NCBI GenBank assembly: GCA_003221695.1
Contig: QHSX01000044.1
Location: forward strand, 1-64,000
Length of the DNA stretch: 64,000 nt
Direction of reading: 5' to 3'
From: Candidatus Rokuibacteriota bacterium
Lineage (GTDB): Bacteria; Methylomirabilota; Methylomirabilia; Rokubacteriales; CSP1-6
The notes below the pieces were generated by a model. That model did not search any database and was not told the DNA's origin. It saw only the letters and a program-made list of their open reading frames with translations. The stretch's first letter is position 1. Every line of letters starts with the position of its first letter. Both the position numbers and the translations under genes were made by a program. Shown piece after piece: positions 50,601 to 58,431 of this stretch.

Positions 50601-51991
50601 AAAGCGCCGCCGAGGCGCTCGAGCGCCTGACCGCGCAGGGGCTCGTGCGTCGTGGCGAGTTCCTCGCCGACCAACCCGGGCCGCAGTACGTCCACGTCGC
50701 GGTGCTCGAGGAGATCCAGCGTCGGCAAGTCCATGCGCGCCGCGTCCCGCGCCCGGTGGCCACCGCCGAGCGCTTCTCCGCCTTCCTGCTCCGGCGGCAC
50801 CATCTCCATCCCGACCACCGACTCGTCGGCCCGCCCGGGGTGCTGGCCGCGCTCGAGCTCCTGCAGGGCGAGGACTTCCCGGTGCGCCTGTGGGAGCAGG
50901 ACCTGCTCCCCGCGCGCGTCGACGACTACGAGCGGGAGTGGCTCGACCGGCTGGGACTCTCGGGTGAGATCGCCTGGACGCCGTTCGAGCGCCGCGAGGG
51001 ACGGGTCGGCGTGGCGCTCCGCGAGAACGCCGGCTGGCTGCGGGAGGGCGCGGCCCCACCCGCGGAGATCGACGCGCGGACGAAGAACGTGTTCCTGCAT
51101 CTTCAGCTCCGCGGGGCGTCCTTCGCCCAGGATCTCACGCGCTCCACCGGCCTGACGGCGCCCGAAGTCCTCGCGGCGCTCTGGCGGCTCTTCTGGGTCG
51201 GGCTCGTGACCCCCGACACCTTCAGCGCGATCGTCGCCGGGACCGCGACGCCGAAGCGGCCCGACGGGGCGCCCCCCCGGCGGCGCCGTCGTGGGCTCGC
51301 GCACGGCGCTCCCCGCCAGCTCCCGGTGATCGGTCGCTGGAGCGCGCTCAGCGATGAGGAGCGTCTCTCGCCCGAGGAGCTCGAGGAGGCGCGCGCGCGA
51401 CTTTTGCTCTCCCGGTACGGCGTCGTCGCGCGAGAGCTCGCCCAGGGCGACTGGTCCACGCTCCGCCACACGCTGCTCCGCATGGAGTACGGCGGCGAGA
51501 TCGTGCGCGGCTACTTCGTGGAAGGCCTCTCGGGTGAGCAGTACGCCCTCGCGGACGCGCTGCCTGACCTCGACGCGGCTCCGCGGCGCGCCGAGCCGCA
51601 CGCGCTGGTCAACATGGTGGACCCGGCGAACCTCTGGGGCCGTGTCTTCCCCCTGGTACGACGCGACGGCTCGCGGGCTGCGGCGCCGCGCGTGCCGCAG
51701 AGCTGGCTGGTCTTCCGACAGGGCCGGCCGATCCTAGTGTGCGAGGGTCAGGGGCGCGGGCTCACGCCGCTCGCCGGGTGGGAGGACGTGGACTTCCCTG
51801 GCGTCATCGGCGCTCTCCAGTCCCTGATGCACCGCCCCCTTGTGCTCCGTCCTGTCCGGAGGCTCGAGGTCACCGCATGGGAGGGCCGCCCGGTTCGGGA
51901 GACAGAGGCGTTCTCGGCGCTCGCCCGCGCGGGCTTCACGGTGGACGGCGAGCGCCTCAGCTGGGACGGCTTCCCCGGGCCGCGGAGGTAG
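47684..51991 (+). CDS. lhr: Lhr-like superfamily 2 DNA/RNA helicase
   Basis: This 1435-residue ATP-dependent helicase is a full-length, bacterial-type Lhr. The N-terminal RecA domain has the Walker A APTGSGKT at residues 40-47, YVSPLRALNND, the TTPESLYILLTS motif and a DEVH box near 165. The second domain has LVFCQSRRAAERIA, ATSSLELGIDVG and QRVGRAGH. The Lhr-specific winged-helix and core domains follow, and a long C-terminal region (from ~850) completes the Lhr-CTD. Lhr unwinds DNA:RNA hybrids and takes part in repair. Its promoter box sits so that the mRNA would begin at the ATG. It stands alone. Confidence 0.93.
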   Translation: MPEFLPIVRRWFAETFSEATRPQREGWEAIASQRDTLIVAPTGSGKTLAAFLWALDHLHRLGLEQRLEDRVYVVYVSPLRALNNDIEKNLRAPLAGIRARAAADGMRLPEVRVAVRTGDTLAAARQAMTRRPPHILITTPESLYILLTSERFRPALAHVRTLIIDEVHALMGNKRGAHLALSLERLDALVEAQRPGTRPQRIGCSATVSPLDATLDFLTGAGARDPVVVDAGFARELDLRVVAPVDDFLTATSDTIWDATLQLVAELVLAHQTTLVFCQSRRAAERIARDLNDRIGDGKVAAHHGSLSRRARLEAENRLKQGELKALVATSSLELGIDVGAIDLVVQLQSPRNIAAALQRVGRAGHLLTRVSKGRIVVTRGEELLEAAAVVRSIRARELDQIAVPEAPLDVLAQQIVAAVAAESVSVDTLWRRFRNAAPYRTLSREDFVAVVRALAEPLPAEVKGAAPRILWDRVNDRLHARRGSRFLALTSGGTIPDAGLFDVFVAETDLKVGTLDEEFVTESLPGDVFLLGSHAWRIVKVRADRVLVDDAQGMSPTIPFWKGEHPSRSWELGLAVGRLRRDAADRLDAADFVDWAERECGLDAHAASAMRQWLVKAGEVLDGVPDDQGVVVESFADELGGRHAMIHSVFGMRINGAWGMALREKLRRTFGTVAEASHVDDGILLSFAPGQVPPGPERLVRLVAPEEVDTLLGTALIGSPLFATRFRHAAVRALYIPRMFRGARTPAYLQRLKADALLEAVGGRAEFPVVAETLRECFSDAFDVPRLRRLLERIHDGELWTRHVDTPLPSPFVYPLLLAWDWAYLGAGHAEERRSDAVVMRKAWSVSAGPLRPEIVATVEAELQKTTPERRARDANELAAILDDLGDLTAAEVAERALGDADELVASLHGERRVVQVELASGRRAWIAASDAPLYAAVATPEGLERVALRLTRTRGPVTPGWLAARYGLPPESAAEALERLTAQGLVRRGEFLADQPGPQYVHVAVLEEIQRRQVHARRVPRPVATAERFSAFLLRRHHLHPDHRLVGPPGVLAALELLQGEDFPVRLWEQDLLPARVDDYEREWLDRLGLSGEIAWTPFERREGRVGVALRENAGWLREGAAPPAEIDARTKNVFLHLQLRGASFAQDLTRSTGLTAPEVLAALWRLFWVGLVTPDTFSAIVAGTATPKRPDGAPPRRRRRGLAHGAPRQLPVIGRWSALSDEERLSPEELEEARARLLLSRYGVVARELAQGDWSTLRHTLLRMEYGGEIVRGYFVEGLSGEQYALADALPDLDAAPRRAEPHALVNMVDPANLWGRVFPLVRRDGSRAAAPRVPQSWLVFRQGRPILVCEGQGRGLTPLAGWEDVDFPGVIGALQSLMHRPLVLRPVRRLEVTAWEGRPVRETEAFSALARAGFTVDGERLSWDGFPGPRR

Positions 51992-52141
51992 TCGGTGGCT
52001 CGTCGACTGGCTGTCCGGCAACCGTCGCTGCTGTCAGCGCTCGATCACTCGAGCGTCAGGCTGGGAATCCGGCCGCCTTTTGAATCACAGGCTTCGATCT
52101 GCGCCATCGGCTGGCGCGGGTCTTGCTGAGGCCACGCGGGG

Positions 52142-53194
52142 ATGCTGGCCGAACAACTGCTCGGATTCTTCTCGACGGACCTCGCGATCGACCTGGGGAC
52201 CGCCAACACGCTGGTCTTCGTGCGGGACAAGGGCATCGTCCTGAACGAGCCCTCGATCATCGCCGTCCGCCGGGCCGACCGCACCGTGATCGGGGTGGGA
52301 CGCGAGGCCAAGGCGATGCTCGGCCGCACGCCCGACAACATCCTGGCGATCCGCCCCCTGAAGGACGGCGTGATCGCGGACTTCGACGTCACGCAGCAGA
52401 TGCTGCGGTACTTCATCATGCGGGCGCGGCAGCTCTCGACGGGTCGCCGGCTGGGCTCTCGTCTGGAGCGGCCGCGAGTCGTGATCGGCGTCCCGTCGGG
52501 GATCACCCAGGTCGAGAAGCGAGCGGTACGCGATGCGGCGCTCCAGGCTCGGGCGCGCGAGGTGTACCTGATCGAGGAGCCCACGGCCGCCGCGATCGGC
52601 GCGGGCCTGCCGATCCACGAGCCGGGCGGTCACCTGGTCGTCGACATCGGCGGGGGGACGACCGAGGTGGCCGTCATCTCCATGTCGGGCACGGTCTACT
52701 GCAACTCGGTTCGGATCGCCGGCGACGAGATGGACGAGGCGATCATCCAGCACGTCCGAAAGCACTACCGACTCCTCATCGGGGAGCGGCGCGCCGAGGA
52801 GATCAAGATCGCCCTCGGCTCAGCGCATCCCGTGCCCGGCGAGCACCGCACGATCGAGGTCAAGGGCCGCGACCTCGTCGACGGGGTTCCCAAGACGATC
52901 GTCGTCACCGACGAGGAAGTCCGCGAGGCGCTGCGTGAGCCCGTGATGACCATCGTCGAGACGGTCCGCACCTGCCTCGAGCGGACGCCGCCGGAGCTCG
53001 CCGCGGACATCGTCGAGACGGGCGTGATGCTCACGGGCGGGGGCGCCCTCCTGCGCGGGCTCGATCGACTGCTGCAAAACCTGACGCAGCTGCCCGTGCG
53101 TGTGGCCGAGGATCCACTCACCTGCGCGGTACGCGGCGCCGGCAAGGCGCTCGACGACCTGCCGCTCCTGAGGAAGGTCGCCATCCCGGCGTGA
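52142..53194 (+). CDS. mreB: Rod shape-determining protein MreB
   Basis: This 350-residue actin homologue has the normal MreB features: [15 protein letters not shown] near residue 13, [48 protein letters not shown], the phosphate-2 loop [15 protein letters not shown], and [14 protein letters not shown] near the end. It forms membrane-bound filaments that guide cell-wall synthesis in rod-shaped cells. The usual partners mreC, mreD, pbp2 and rodA are not next to it, so this may be a second copy or a dispersed shape locus. The 150 bases between the lhr-like gene and mreB (51992-52141) hold no clear gene. Confidence 0.95.
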   Translation: MLAEQLLGFFSTDLAIDLGTANTLVFVRDKGIVLNEPSIIAVRRADRTVIGVGREAKAMLGRTPDNILAIRPLKDGVIADFDVTQQMLRYFIMRARQLSTGRRLGSRLERPRVVIGVPSGITQVEKRAVRDAALQARAREVYLIEEPTAAAIGAGLPIHEPGGHLVVDIGGGTTEVAVISMSGTVYCNSVRIAGDEMDEAIIQHVRKHYRLLIGERRAEEIKIALGSAHPVPGEHRTIEVKGRDLVDGVPKTIVVTDEEVREALREPVMTIVETVRTCLERTPPELAADIVETGVMLTGGGALLRGLDRLLQNLTQLPVRVAEDPLTCAVRGAGKALDDLPLLRKVAIPA

Positions 53195-53200
53195 GGCGCC

Positions 53201-53215
53201 GCGTCGTCGCGACGC
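53201..53215. terminator. Short hairpin between convergent genes
   Basis: GCGTCG-TCG-CGACGC forms a 6-bp perfect stem in the 23-base gap between the convergent mreB and the gene at 53218. It has no U-tract, so it is a weak candidate for a two-way terminator. Confidence 0.3.
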
Positions 53216-53217
53216 GC

Positions 53218-54180
53218 TCACGCGCGCAATAAGTCTCCGGCGACCTCTCGCCTCTCGCCGTCCGGGTGCACCAGCTCGCCGGTCAGCAAATCGTACTCGG
53301 GGATCGCGGGATCGCTCCAGCGCGCGGTGAAATACTGGTAGAAGGCCGTGTAGAGGCCTCGGGGGTCCTGGCTGTGCACGAACACGTACTCGGGCAAGAG
53401 ACGGACATCGAGCGCCGGATGGTAGTGCCTCACCCAGGCGTGGTCGCCCAGGATGGCCAGCTTCCAGAGCGGGGGCTCGGGGTACAGCTTCAGTCGGATC
53501 CGTTGAGACGCGGCCGGGAGCGCGCGGAGGAACACGATCGTCTGCTCCACCTGCGACTGCAGGCTCTCACGGGTGATCGCCTGATCGCTGATCGTCCGTA
53601 TGCGCTCGATGGCGCCGCGACTCTCGGGATTCAGCAGCATGATCTTCGCGGTCCGGCAGTTCTCGATCACCGCGCGCAGGTCGCCCTTCGGGTCGGCGAG
53701 CGTGCGAAAGCCCGTGGATCCGATGATCATGATGTCCCGCATGACGGCGTGCTGCTCCTTCAGCCGCCGGGCGACCCGTCGGGACAGAACGCCGCTCCCC
53801 GAGCTGAAATGGACCATGCCGGCCGCCCGCGCCATCCTGGACAACCGCCGGTTCCGCCAGTTCGTCCGCGCGTGGTTCAGCACGAGCACGAGCACCAGCG
53901 CCACGGTGATCTCGGCGGAGATGAGGAAGACCTTCTCGTCCTGGATCGCGGACCAGGAGGCGAGCAGACGCCGGGCGAGGAAGGCGAACGTGAACGGGAG
54001 GGTCGCGGCGACCGCGGCGCTCACGATAACAACGGCGATGTGATAGAAGAGCGCGAGGCGACCGCTCACGACCCGAGCGGTACCCGCGGCCACACCGACG
54101 AGGATCCGCGCGGCCGCCAGGATCCAGCCGTGCACGGCGCGAGCCGCCCGGGTGCGGGCGGAAAGTCCGCCAGGATTCAT
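53218..54180 (-). CDS. Membrane protein with cytoplasmic phospholipase D-like domain, unknown
   Basis: This 320-residue protein has two membrane segments in its first third (LFYHIAVVIVSAAVAATLPF and a VFLISAEITVALVLVLVL stretch). A soluble domain follows from about residue 130, with DIMIIGSTGFRTLADPKGD, a LRAVIENCRTAKIMLLNPES segment, and WVRHYHPALDVRLLPEYVFV. The pattern of 'local damage' style strands (KIMLLNPES...AIERI) recalls PLD-like domains of the DUF5919 type, but the HKD motifs are absent, so enzyme activity is doubtful. Its ATG overlaps the stop of the small gene upstream, so they form a pair. Its function is unknown. Confidence 0.65.
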   Translation of the reverse strand: MNPGGLSARTRAARAVHGWILAAARILVGVAAGTARVVSGRLALFYHIAVVIVSAAVAATLPFTFAFLARRLLASWSAIQDEKVFLISAEITVALVLVLVLNHARTNWRNRRLSRMARAAGMVHFSSGSGVLSRRVARRLKEQHAVMRDIMIIGSTGFRTLADPKGDLRAVIENCRTAKIMLLNPESRGAIERIRTISDQAITRESLQSQVEQTIVFLRALPAASQRIRLKLYPEPPLWKLAILGDHAWVRHYHPALDVRLLPEYVFVHSQDPRGLYTAFYQYFTARWSDPAIPEYDLLTGELVHPDGERREVAGDLLRA

Positions 54181-54530
54181 GACAGGATGAGCAGCGCCGT
54201 GAGCAAGAAGAGGGCGATCCCGTCGGCCGGCGCGGCCCCGACGAGGGCGACACGGTCCGACAGCGCGGCCATCAACCGCAGCCGAGCGTCGCTCAGCGTC
54301 GCGAGTTTCTCTGCCGCCCTCGCCCTCGCCGCCGCATCCACGAGCCGGGGCTCGAGGACCGCGAGGATTTTCTCGGTGTACACCTCACGATCACGGGCCA
54401 CACTCTTCGCGAGCGGTGGCTCGCGAAGATCGGCGCGCGGGGCGGCCACGACGTGATGACGTCCCGGGTCGACGAGGAGCATCACGCTCACCACAAGCGT
54501 CAGCGCAATCATCGATCTCATCGTGCTCAT
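54177..54530 (-). CDS. Small exported protein with C-terminal membrane helix, unknown
   Basis: This 117-residue protein has a signal-like N-terminus (MIALTLVVSVMLLV) and a second hydrophobic stretch at the end (DGIALFLLTALLILS). Between them is a helical region (VYTEKILAVLEPRLVDAAAR, LATLSDARLRLMAAL). I recognise no family. A TAAAAT box lies seven bases before the ATG, so it heads this transcription unit without a leader. The stop overlaps the start of the membrane protein gene (ATGA), which suggests the two products work together. Confidence 0.6.
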   Translation of the reverse strand: MSTMRSMIALTLVVSVMLLVDPGRHHVVAAPRADLREPPLAKSVARDREVYTEKILAVLEPRLVDAAARARAAEKLATLSDARLRLMAALSDRVALVGAAPADGIALFLLTALLILS

Positions 54531-54728
54531 CCCTCAGATTTTAGTTGGCGTGCGTCTGGCGTCAAATTTAGTTTGCGTGACGGATCAGCAAACCCTGTGC
54601 CGATCCGAGCAGCGCGAGGGCGATCCTCCGGCACGCTGCGCGTCCCCACGGTCAGCAAGCGACGTGCCGAACGACGCGTCGCACACGTGTCGACGGTCCA
54701 CTTGTTCCGGAGTATCCTTCGTTCATTC

Positions 54729-54771
54729 CCTGGCGAGAAGAGAACCGACTCCTGGCGAGAAGAGAACCGAC
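54729..54771. repeat. 22-bp tandem direct repeat upstream of the ChaN-like gene
   Basis: The sequence CCTGGCGAGAAGAGAACCGA occurs twice in a row (54729 and 54751). It is in the 260-base gap 54531-54790, which is of lower G+C than its neighbours and holds no recognisable gene. Confidence 0.8.
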
Positions 54772-54790
54772 GCCGTGAATCGGAGATCCG

Positions 54791-55774
54791 GTGATTTCCC
54801 GACGACATCGTAGGGGCGCGGCGCGCGCGTTCGTTTCCGTCATCGCCCTGACGTTGCTCCTGACGGCGTGCGCCACATTGACGTGGTGGACAAGTCCGAC
54901 CGGGCGGAACCACCCGTTAGCCGAGCGCATCTGGGACGTCAGAGCCGGCACCTTCGTCCTCCCGCCAGACCTCACCGCCCGGCTGGCCAACGCGCGGTTC
55001 GTTCTTTTGGGCGAGCGGCACGACAATCCCGAGCACCACACCCTCCAGGCGCGCCTCCTCGGGGGGATGATCGCGGCCGGTCGTCGGCCCGCCGTGGGCT
55101 TCGAGATGCTCTCGACCGACGACGCCACCGCGATCGCCCGCTACCTGGCGCGCTCGCCCAAGGACGCGTCGGGGCTCGGCGAGGCCGTGAGCTGGAATCG
55201 TTCGGGATGGCCCGACTGGCGCCTCTACGAGCCGATCGCCCAGGCCGCGCTCGACGCCGGCCTCCCGATCGTCGCGACCAACCTCTCACGGGTTGCCACC
55301 GATGCGATTCGGCGCAACGGGCTGGCCGGACTCTCGGCGTCGCTCGCACGACAGCTCGGCCTCGAGGAGCCCCTCGACCCGGAGACACGCGACGCGATCC
55401 GGCGCGAGCTCGACGCGTCGCACTGTGGCACCGTGGAGGGCGCCACCCTCGAGCGGATGGTGGACGTCCAGTGGGCGCGCGACGCGCGGATGGCGGAGGC
55501 GCTCGTCCGCGCGGGCCAGCGGGACGGCGCGATTCTCATCGCCGGCGCCGGGCACGTCCGCACCGACCGCGGCGTGCCGTTCCACCTCCAGCGCCGGGCG
55601 CCCGGCGCCACCGTCGTGAGCGTCGCGTTCCTCGAGGTCGAGGCGACCGTCGACGCGCCGGCGGGATACGCCGCCCGCTTCGAGGGCGCGCTCCCCTTCG
55701 ACTACGTCTGGTTCACGCCGCGGGTCGACACCGACGACCCTTGCACCCGCCTGCGAGCGCATCTGCTAGACTGA
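54791..55774 (+). CDS. ChaN-family lipoprotein
   Basis: This 327-residue protein has a lipobox (VSVIALTLLLTAC) after a basic n-region. The mature part has the ChaN (DUF399) signatures: RFVLLGERHDNPEHHTLQAR near residue 75, VGFEMLSTDDATAIARYL, SWNRSGWPDWRLYEPI and LIAGAGHVRTDRGVP. ChaN-type proteins bind haem or iron in some bacteria, and the EreA/ChaN fold includes hydrolases. It should be in the outer membrane or periplasm. The start is a GTG at 54791 with a GGAG site. It is followed six bases later by the gene at 55780. Confidence 0.87.
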   Translation: MISRRHRRGAARAFVSVIALTLLLTACATLTWWTSPTGRNHPLAERIWDVRAGTFVLPPDLTARLANARFVLLGERHDNPEHHTLQARLLGGMIAAGRRPAVGFEMLSTDDATAIARYLARSPKDASGLGEAVSWNRSGWPDWRLYEPIAQAALDAGLPIVATNLSRVATDAIRRNGLAGLSASLARQLGLEEPLDPETRDAIRRELDASHCGTVEGATLERMVDVQWARDARMAEALVRAGQRDGAILIAGAGHVRTDRGVPFHLQRRAPGATVVSVAFLEVEATVDAPAGYAARFEGALPFDYVWFTPRVDTDDPCTRLRAHLLD

Positions 55775-55779
55775 GCCGC

Positions 55780-56202
55780 GTGGTTGCGATCGCATCTCTC
55801 GTCGTGGCGCTCGCGTGGCTCGCGACCGCCCTCCCGGCCGACGCCGAGCACGAGGTGTACTACCGGTACACCGTCCTCGGCTACGTCAAGGACGCGCGCG
55901 GTCAGCCGCTCGTCGGCAGACAGCTCGAGCTGATCCGTGAGAAGACCGGCTTCTCGTATGCAGGCGAGACGGACGCGACGGGGTTCTACCTGATCATCGC
56001 GCGCCTCGGCGACGAGAGCGTGGGCGAGTCCCTGACCCTCAGGATCGAGCGGGCCAGCACGCGCCTCGTCGCGCGCTTCGATCCGACCAACCACACGGAC
56101 GAGCGGGGCACGCGGGTGGACGTCGAGGGGACGACGTTGGTGGAGCGCAGCGCGTGGTTCGCGGCGACGCTCGCGGCCGCGCTCGACTCGAGCACGCGCT
56201 GA
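55780..56202 (+). CDS. Exported carboxypeptidase-regulatory-like (beta-sandwich) protein
   Basis: This 140-residue protein has a signal peptide (IASLVVALAWLATALPADAE) and then one beta-sandwich domain of the carboxypeptidase-regulatory/transthyretin-like type. The repeat YTVLGYVKDARGQPLVGRQLEL, then ETDATGFYLIIARLGDE is typical. These domains often bind ligands or act as spacers in envelope proteins. The start is a GTG five bases after the ChaN-like stop, so the two are one unit. The function is otherwise unknown. Confidence 0.75.
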   Translation: MVAIASLVVALAWLATALPADAEHEVYYRYTVLGYVKDARGQPLVGRQLELIREKTGFSYAGETDATGFYLIIARLGDESVGESLTLRIERASTRLVARFDPTNHTDERGTRVDVEGTTLVERSAWFAATLAAALDSSTR

Positions 56203-56213
56203 GGGAGGCGGCC

Positions 56214-56477
56214 ATGACGAAGACGGGGAAGGGCATGCGGGCGTACGTGCTCATCGAGACGGCGGCGGGCAAGACCAAGTCCGTGAAGAAGGAGCTCACC
56301 CAGATCAAGGGGGGCGTGTCCAGCGTCGTCAACCTCGACGCGGTCACCGGGCCATTCGACTTCATCGCCGTCGTCGAGGGCCCGACGCTCGACGCCGTCG
56401 GTCGCCTCGTGACCGACGAGATCGGCGCGATCGACGGTGTCACGCGCACGACGACCTGCCTCGCGGTGGCGCTGTAG
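56214..56477 (+). CDS. Lrp/AsnC ligand-binding-domain protein (no DNA-binding part)
   Basis: This 87-residue protein is a stand-alone RAM/Lrp-AsnC ligand-binding domain. It has GMRAYVLIETAAGKTKSVKK, VSSVVNLDAVTGPFDFIAVV and VTRTTTCLAVAL. It lacks a helix-turn-helix, so it probably senses a small molecule such as an amino acid in trans, or stabilises a hetero-oligomer. The ATG at 56214 has a GAGGGAGGC ribosome-binding site. The stop lies in the first unit of a 14-bp tandem repeat. Confidence 0.85.
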   Translation: MTKTGKGMRAYVLIETAAGKTKSVKKELTQIKGGVSSVVNLDAVTGPFDFIAVVEGPTLDAVGRLVTDEIGAIDGVTRTTTCLAVAL

Positions 56478-56514
56478 CGGGGACGTTGTCGCGGGGTCGT
56501 TGTAGCGGGGTCCT
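56473..56514. repeat. Three 14-bp tandem repeats
   Basis: TGTAGCGGGGACGT, TGTCGCGGGGTCGT and TGTAGCGGGGTCCT follow one another. The first contains the stop codon of the Lrp-like gene and the rest fills the gap before the epimerase gene. Confidence 0.7.
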
Positions 56515-56545
56515 CGAGGACGGTGCGGTCGGTGTGGGGGCGCAG

Positions 56546-57493
56546 ATGCGTGTGCTGGTGATCGGAGGCACGGAGTTCGTCAGCGTCCACCTGGTCCGCG
56601 CGCTCCTCCGCGACGGCCACCAGGTCGTGGTCACGAACCGCGGGCGCCGACCCGAGCGGCTGCCGGCCGGCGTTGGCGCGATCGTCTGCGACCGGACGGA
56701 CCACGCCGCGCTCCGCGCGAAGCTCGCGGCTGAGCGCGTGGACGCGCTCGTCGACGTCACCTACGCGCCGACGACGGGCGCGGACGTCGAGGCGGTGCTG
56801 GAGGCGCTCGCGGGTCGCCTCGGACACGCGCTCTTCGTCTCGACGGGGCGTGTCCACGACCACTCCCTGCCCATCCCCTATCGCGAGGACACGCCGAGGA
56901 GCCTCTACTGGGGCGAGTACGCGAAGAACAAGATCGCGGGCGAGGACGCGCTGATGCGCTGGCACGGCGCGCGGGGCCTGCCCGTCACGATCGTGCGGCC
57001 GACACACGTGTACGGCCCCCTGAACACGCGGAACAACGAGACCTTCGTCTTCGACCGGCTCGTGCGGGGCCGGCCGATCCTCGTCCCGGGCGCCGGCGGC
57101 TGGCTCCGGCAGTTTGGCCACGTCGAGGACCTCGCCGACGCGATCGTGGCGATGCTCGGCGTGCCCGCCGCGTTCGGCCAGGCCTACAACGTCACCGGCG
57201 AGGAGGCGATCACGCAGGTGGGCTTCGTCGAGCTGATCGCGGATGTCATCAAGCGCCCGCTGACGCTCGTCCACGTCGACACACCGCCCGGCGGAGGGAC
57301 CGTGCCGTTCGGCCAGAACCTCGTCTACGACTGCCACTCCGTGTACACGACGACGAAGGTCCGGCGGGAGCTCGGCATCCGTCCGCGCTACACACTCGCG
57401 GCGGGACTCGCGCAGACCTTCGAATGGTATCTGTCCCTCGGGCTCGACCGGCGGGAGATCGATTTCTCCGCGGAGGACGACCACCTCAGGTGA
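56546..57493 (+). CDS. NAD-dependent epimerase/dehydratase family protein
   Basis: This 315-residue protein has an extended-SDR fold: MRVLVIGGTEFVSVHLVRAL (nucleotide site), VVTNRGRRPERLPAG, DALVDVTYAPTTGADVEAVL, FVSTGRVHDH, and EYAKNKIAGEDAL with the Tyr-x3-Lys pair. The type (GGTEFVS and a YAKNKIAGE segment) resembles the CSP41/isoflavone-reductase-like group rather than classical UDP-sugar epimerases. The substrate is unknown. The stop overlaps the GTG of the hydroxyacid dehydrogenase gene, so both are co-translated. Confidence 0.87.
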   Translation: MRVLVIGGTEFVSVHLVRALLRDGHQVVVTNRGRRPERLPAGVGAIVCDRTDHAALRAKLAAERVDALVDVTYAPTTGADVEAVLEALAGRLGHALFVSTGRVHDHSLPIPYREDTPRSLYWGEYAKNKIAGEDALMRWHGARGLPVTIVRPTHVYGPLNTRNNETFVFDRLVRGRPILVPGAGGWLRQFGHVEDLADAIVAMLGVPAAFGQAYNVTGEEAITQVGFVELIADVIKRPLTLVHVDTPPGGGTVPFGQNLVYDCHSVYTTTKVRRELGIRPRYTLAAGLAQTFEWYLSLGLDRREIDFSAEDDHLR

Positions 57494-58428
57494 CCCAGCC
57501 GACCGTCCTTGTCTACCACGCCGATCCGAAGTACACCGAGCTCGTCCGCGTGCCGCGAGCCCGGGTGGTCGTCCGCGCGGCCGCCACGCCGAGCGAGGCC
57601 GCCGAGTTGATCGCGGACACGGAGATCCTCTACGCGTGGAAGTTCCCGCCGCACCTCTTGGCGAAGGCGACCCGGCTCAGATGGCTCCAGGCGATGGGCG
57701 CGGGCGTGGACTGGGCGATTGTCCGCGAGCTCCCGCCTCGCGTGATCGTCACGCGCGCCCCGGGAGTCTTCGGACCGTGGATGGCCGAGTACGTCATCGG
57801 CTGGTGCGCGTGGGTCACGCAGCGCATCGACACCTATCGCGAGGCGCAGCGTCAGCGGCGCTGGCTCGACCACGTCCTGCCCGACCGGCTCCTCGGGAAG
57901 ACCCTCACGATCGTCGGTCTCGGCGACATCGGCCGGGCGATCGCCCGCGCGGCGCGGGCCTTCGGGATGCGCGTCGTCGGCGTGAGCCGCTCGGGCCGCC
58001 GCGTCCGGGAGGCCGCGCGCGTCTTCAAGGTCGACGAGCTCGCGCAGGCCGTCGCCGACGCCGACTTCGTCGTCGTCCTGCTTCCCCTCACGCCCGAGAC
58101 GCTCGGCCTCATCGACGCCGACGCCCTCGCGGCGATGAAGCCGACGGCCTGGCTCCTCAACATCGCCCGCGGCGCCGTGGTCAACGAGACGGCGCTCCTC
58201 GACGCGCTCGAGCACCGACGGATCGCCGGGGCGATCCTCGACGTCTTCGCCACGGAGCCCCTGCCGCCGCACCACCCGCTCTGGCGCACGGACAACGTCG
58301 TGATCACCCCGCACATCGCGGGACCGAGCACGCCCGAGGAGCTCGCGCCCGTCTTCAACGACAACCTCGCCCGCTATCTCGCCGGCCGCCCCCTCCGCCA
58401 CGTCGTGGACCGCGCGCGAGGCTACTGA
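57490..58428 (+). CDS. D-2-hydroxyacid dehydrogenase (first of three)
   Basis: This 312-residue NAD(P)-dependent dehydrogenase has the Rossmann motif TIVGLGDIGRAIARAA, the catalytic set NIARGAVV (Arg), DVFATEPLP (Glu) and ITPHIAGPS (His), and the typical ALEHRRIAGAILDVF block. It resembles the glyoxylate/hydroxypyruvate reductase-like group. It likely reduces a 2-keto acid or runs in reverse. It starts at a GTG overlapping the epimerase stop and is followed by a PPOX-fold gene after three bases. Confidence 0.9.
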   Translation: MTQPTVLVYHADPKYTELVRVPRARVVVRAAATPSEAAELIADTEILYAWKFPPHLLAKATRLRWLQAMGAGVDWAIVRELPPRVIVTRAPGVFGPWMAEYVIGWCAWVTQRIDTYREAQRQRRWLDHVLPDRLLGKTLTIVGLGDIGRAIARAARAFGMRVVGVSRSGRRVREAARVFKVDELAQAVADADFVVVLLPLTPETLGLIDADALAAMKPTAWLLNIARGAVVNETALLDALEHRRIAGAILDVFATEPLPPHHPLWRTDNVVITPHIAGPSTPEELAPVFNDNLARYLAGRPLRHVVDRARGY

Positions 58429-58431
58429 GCC

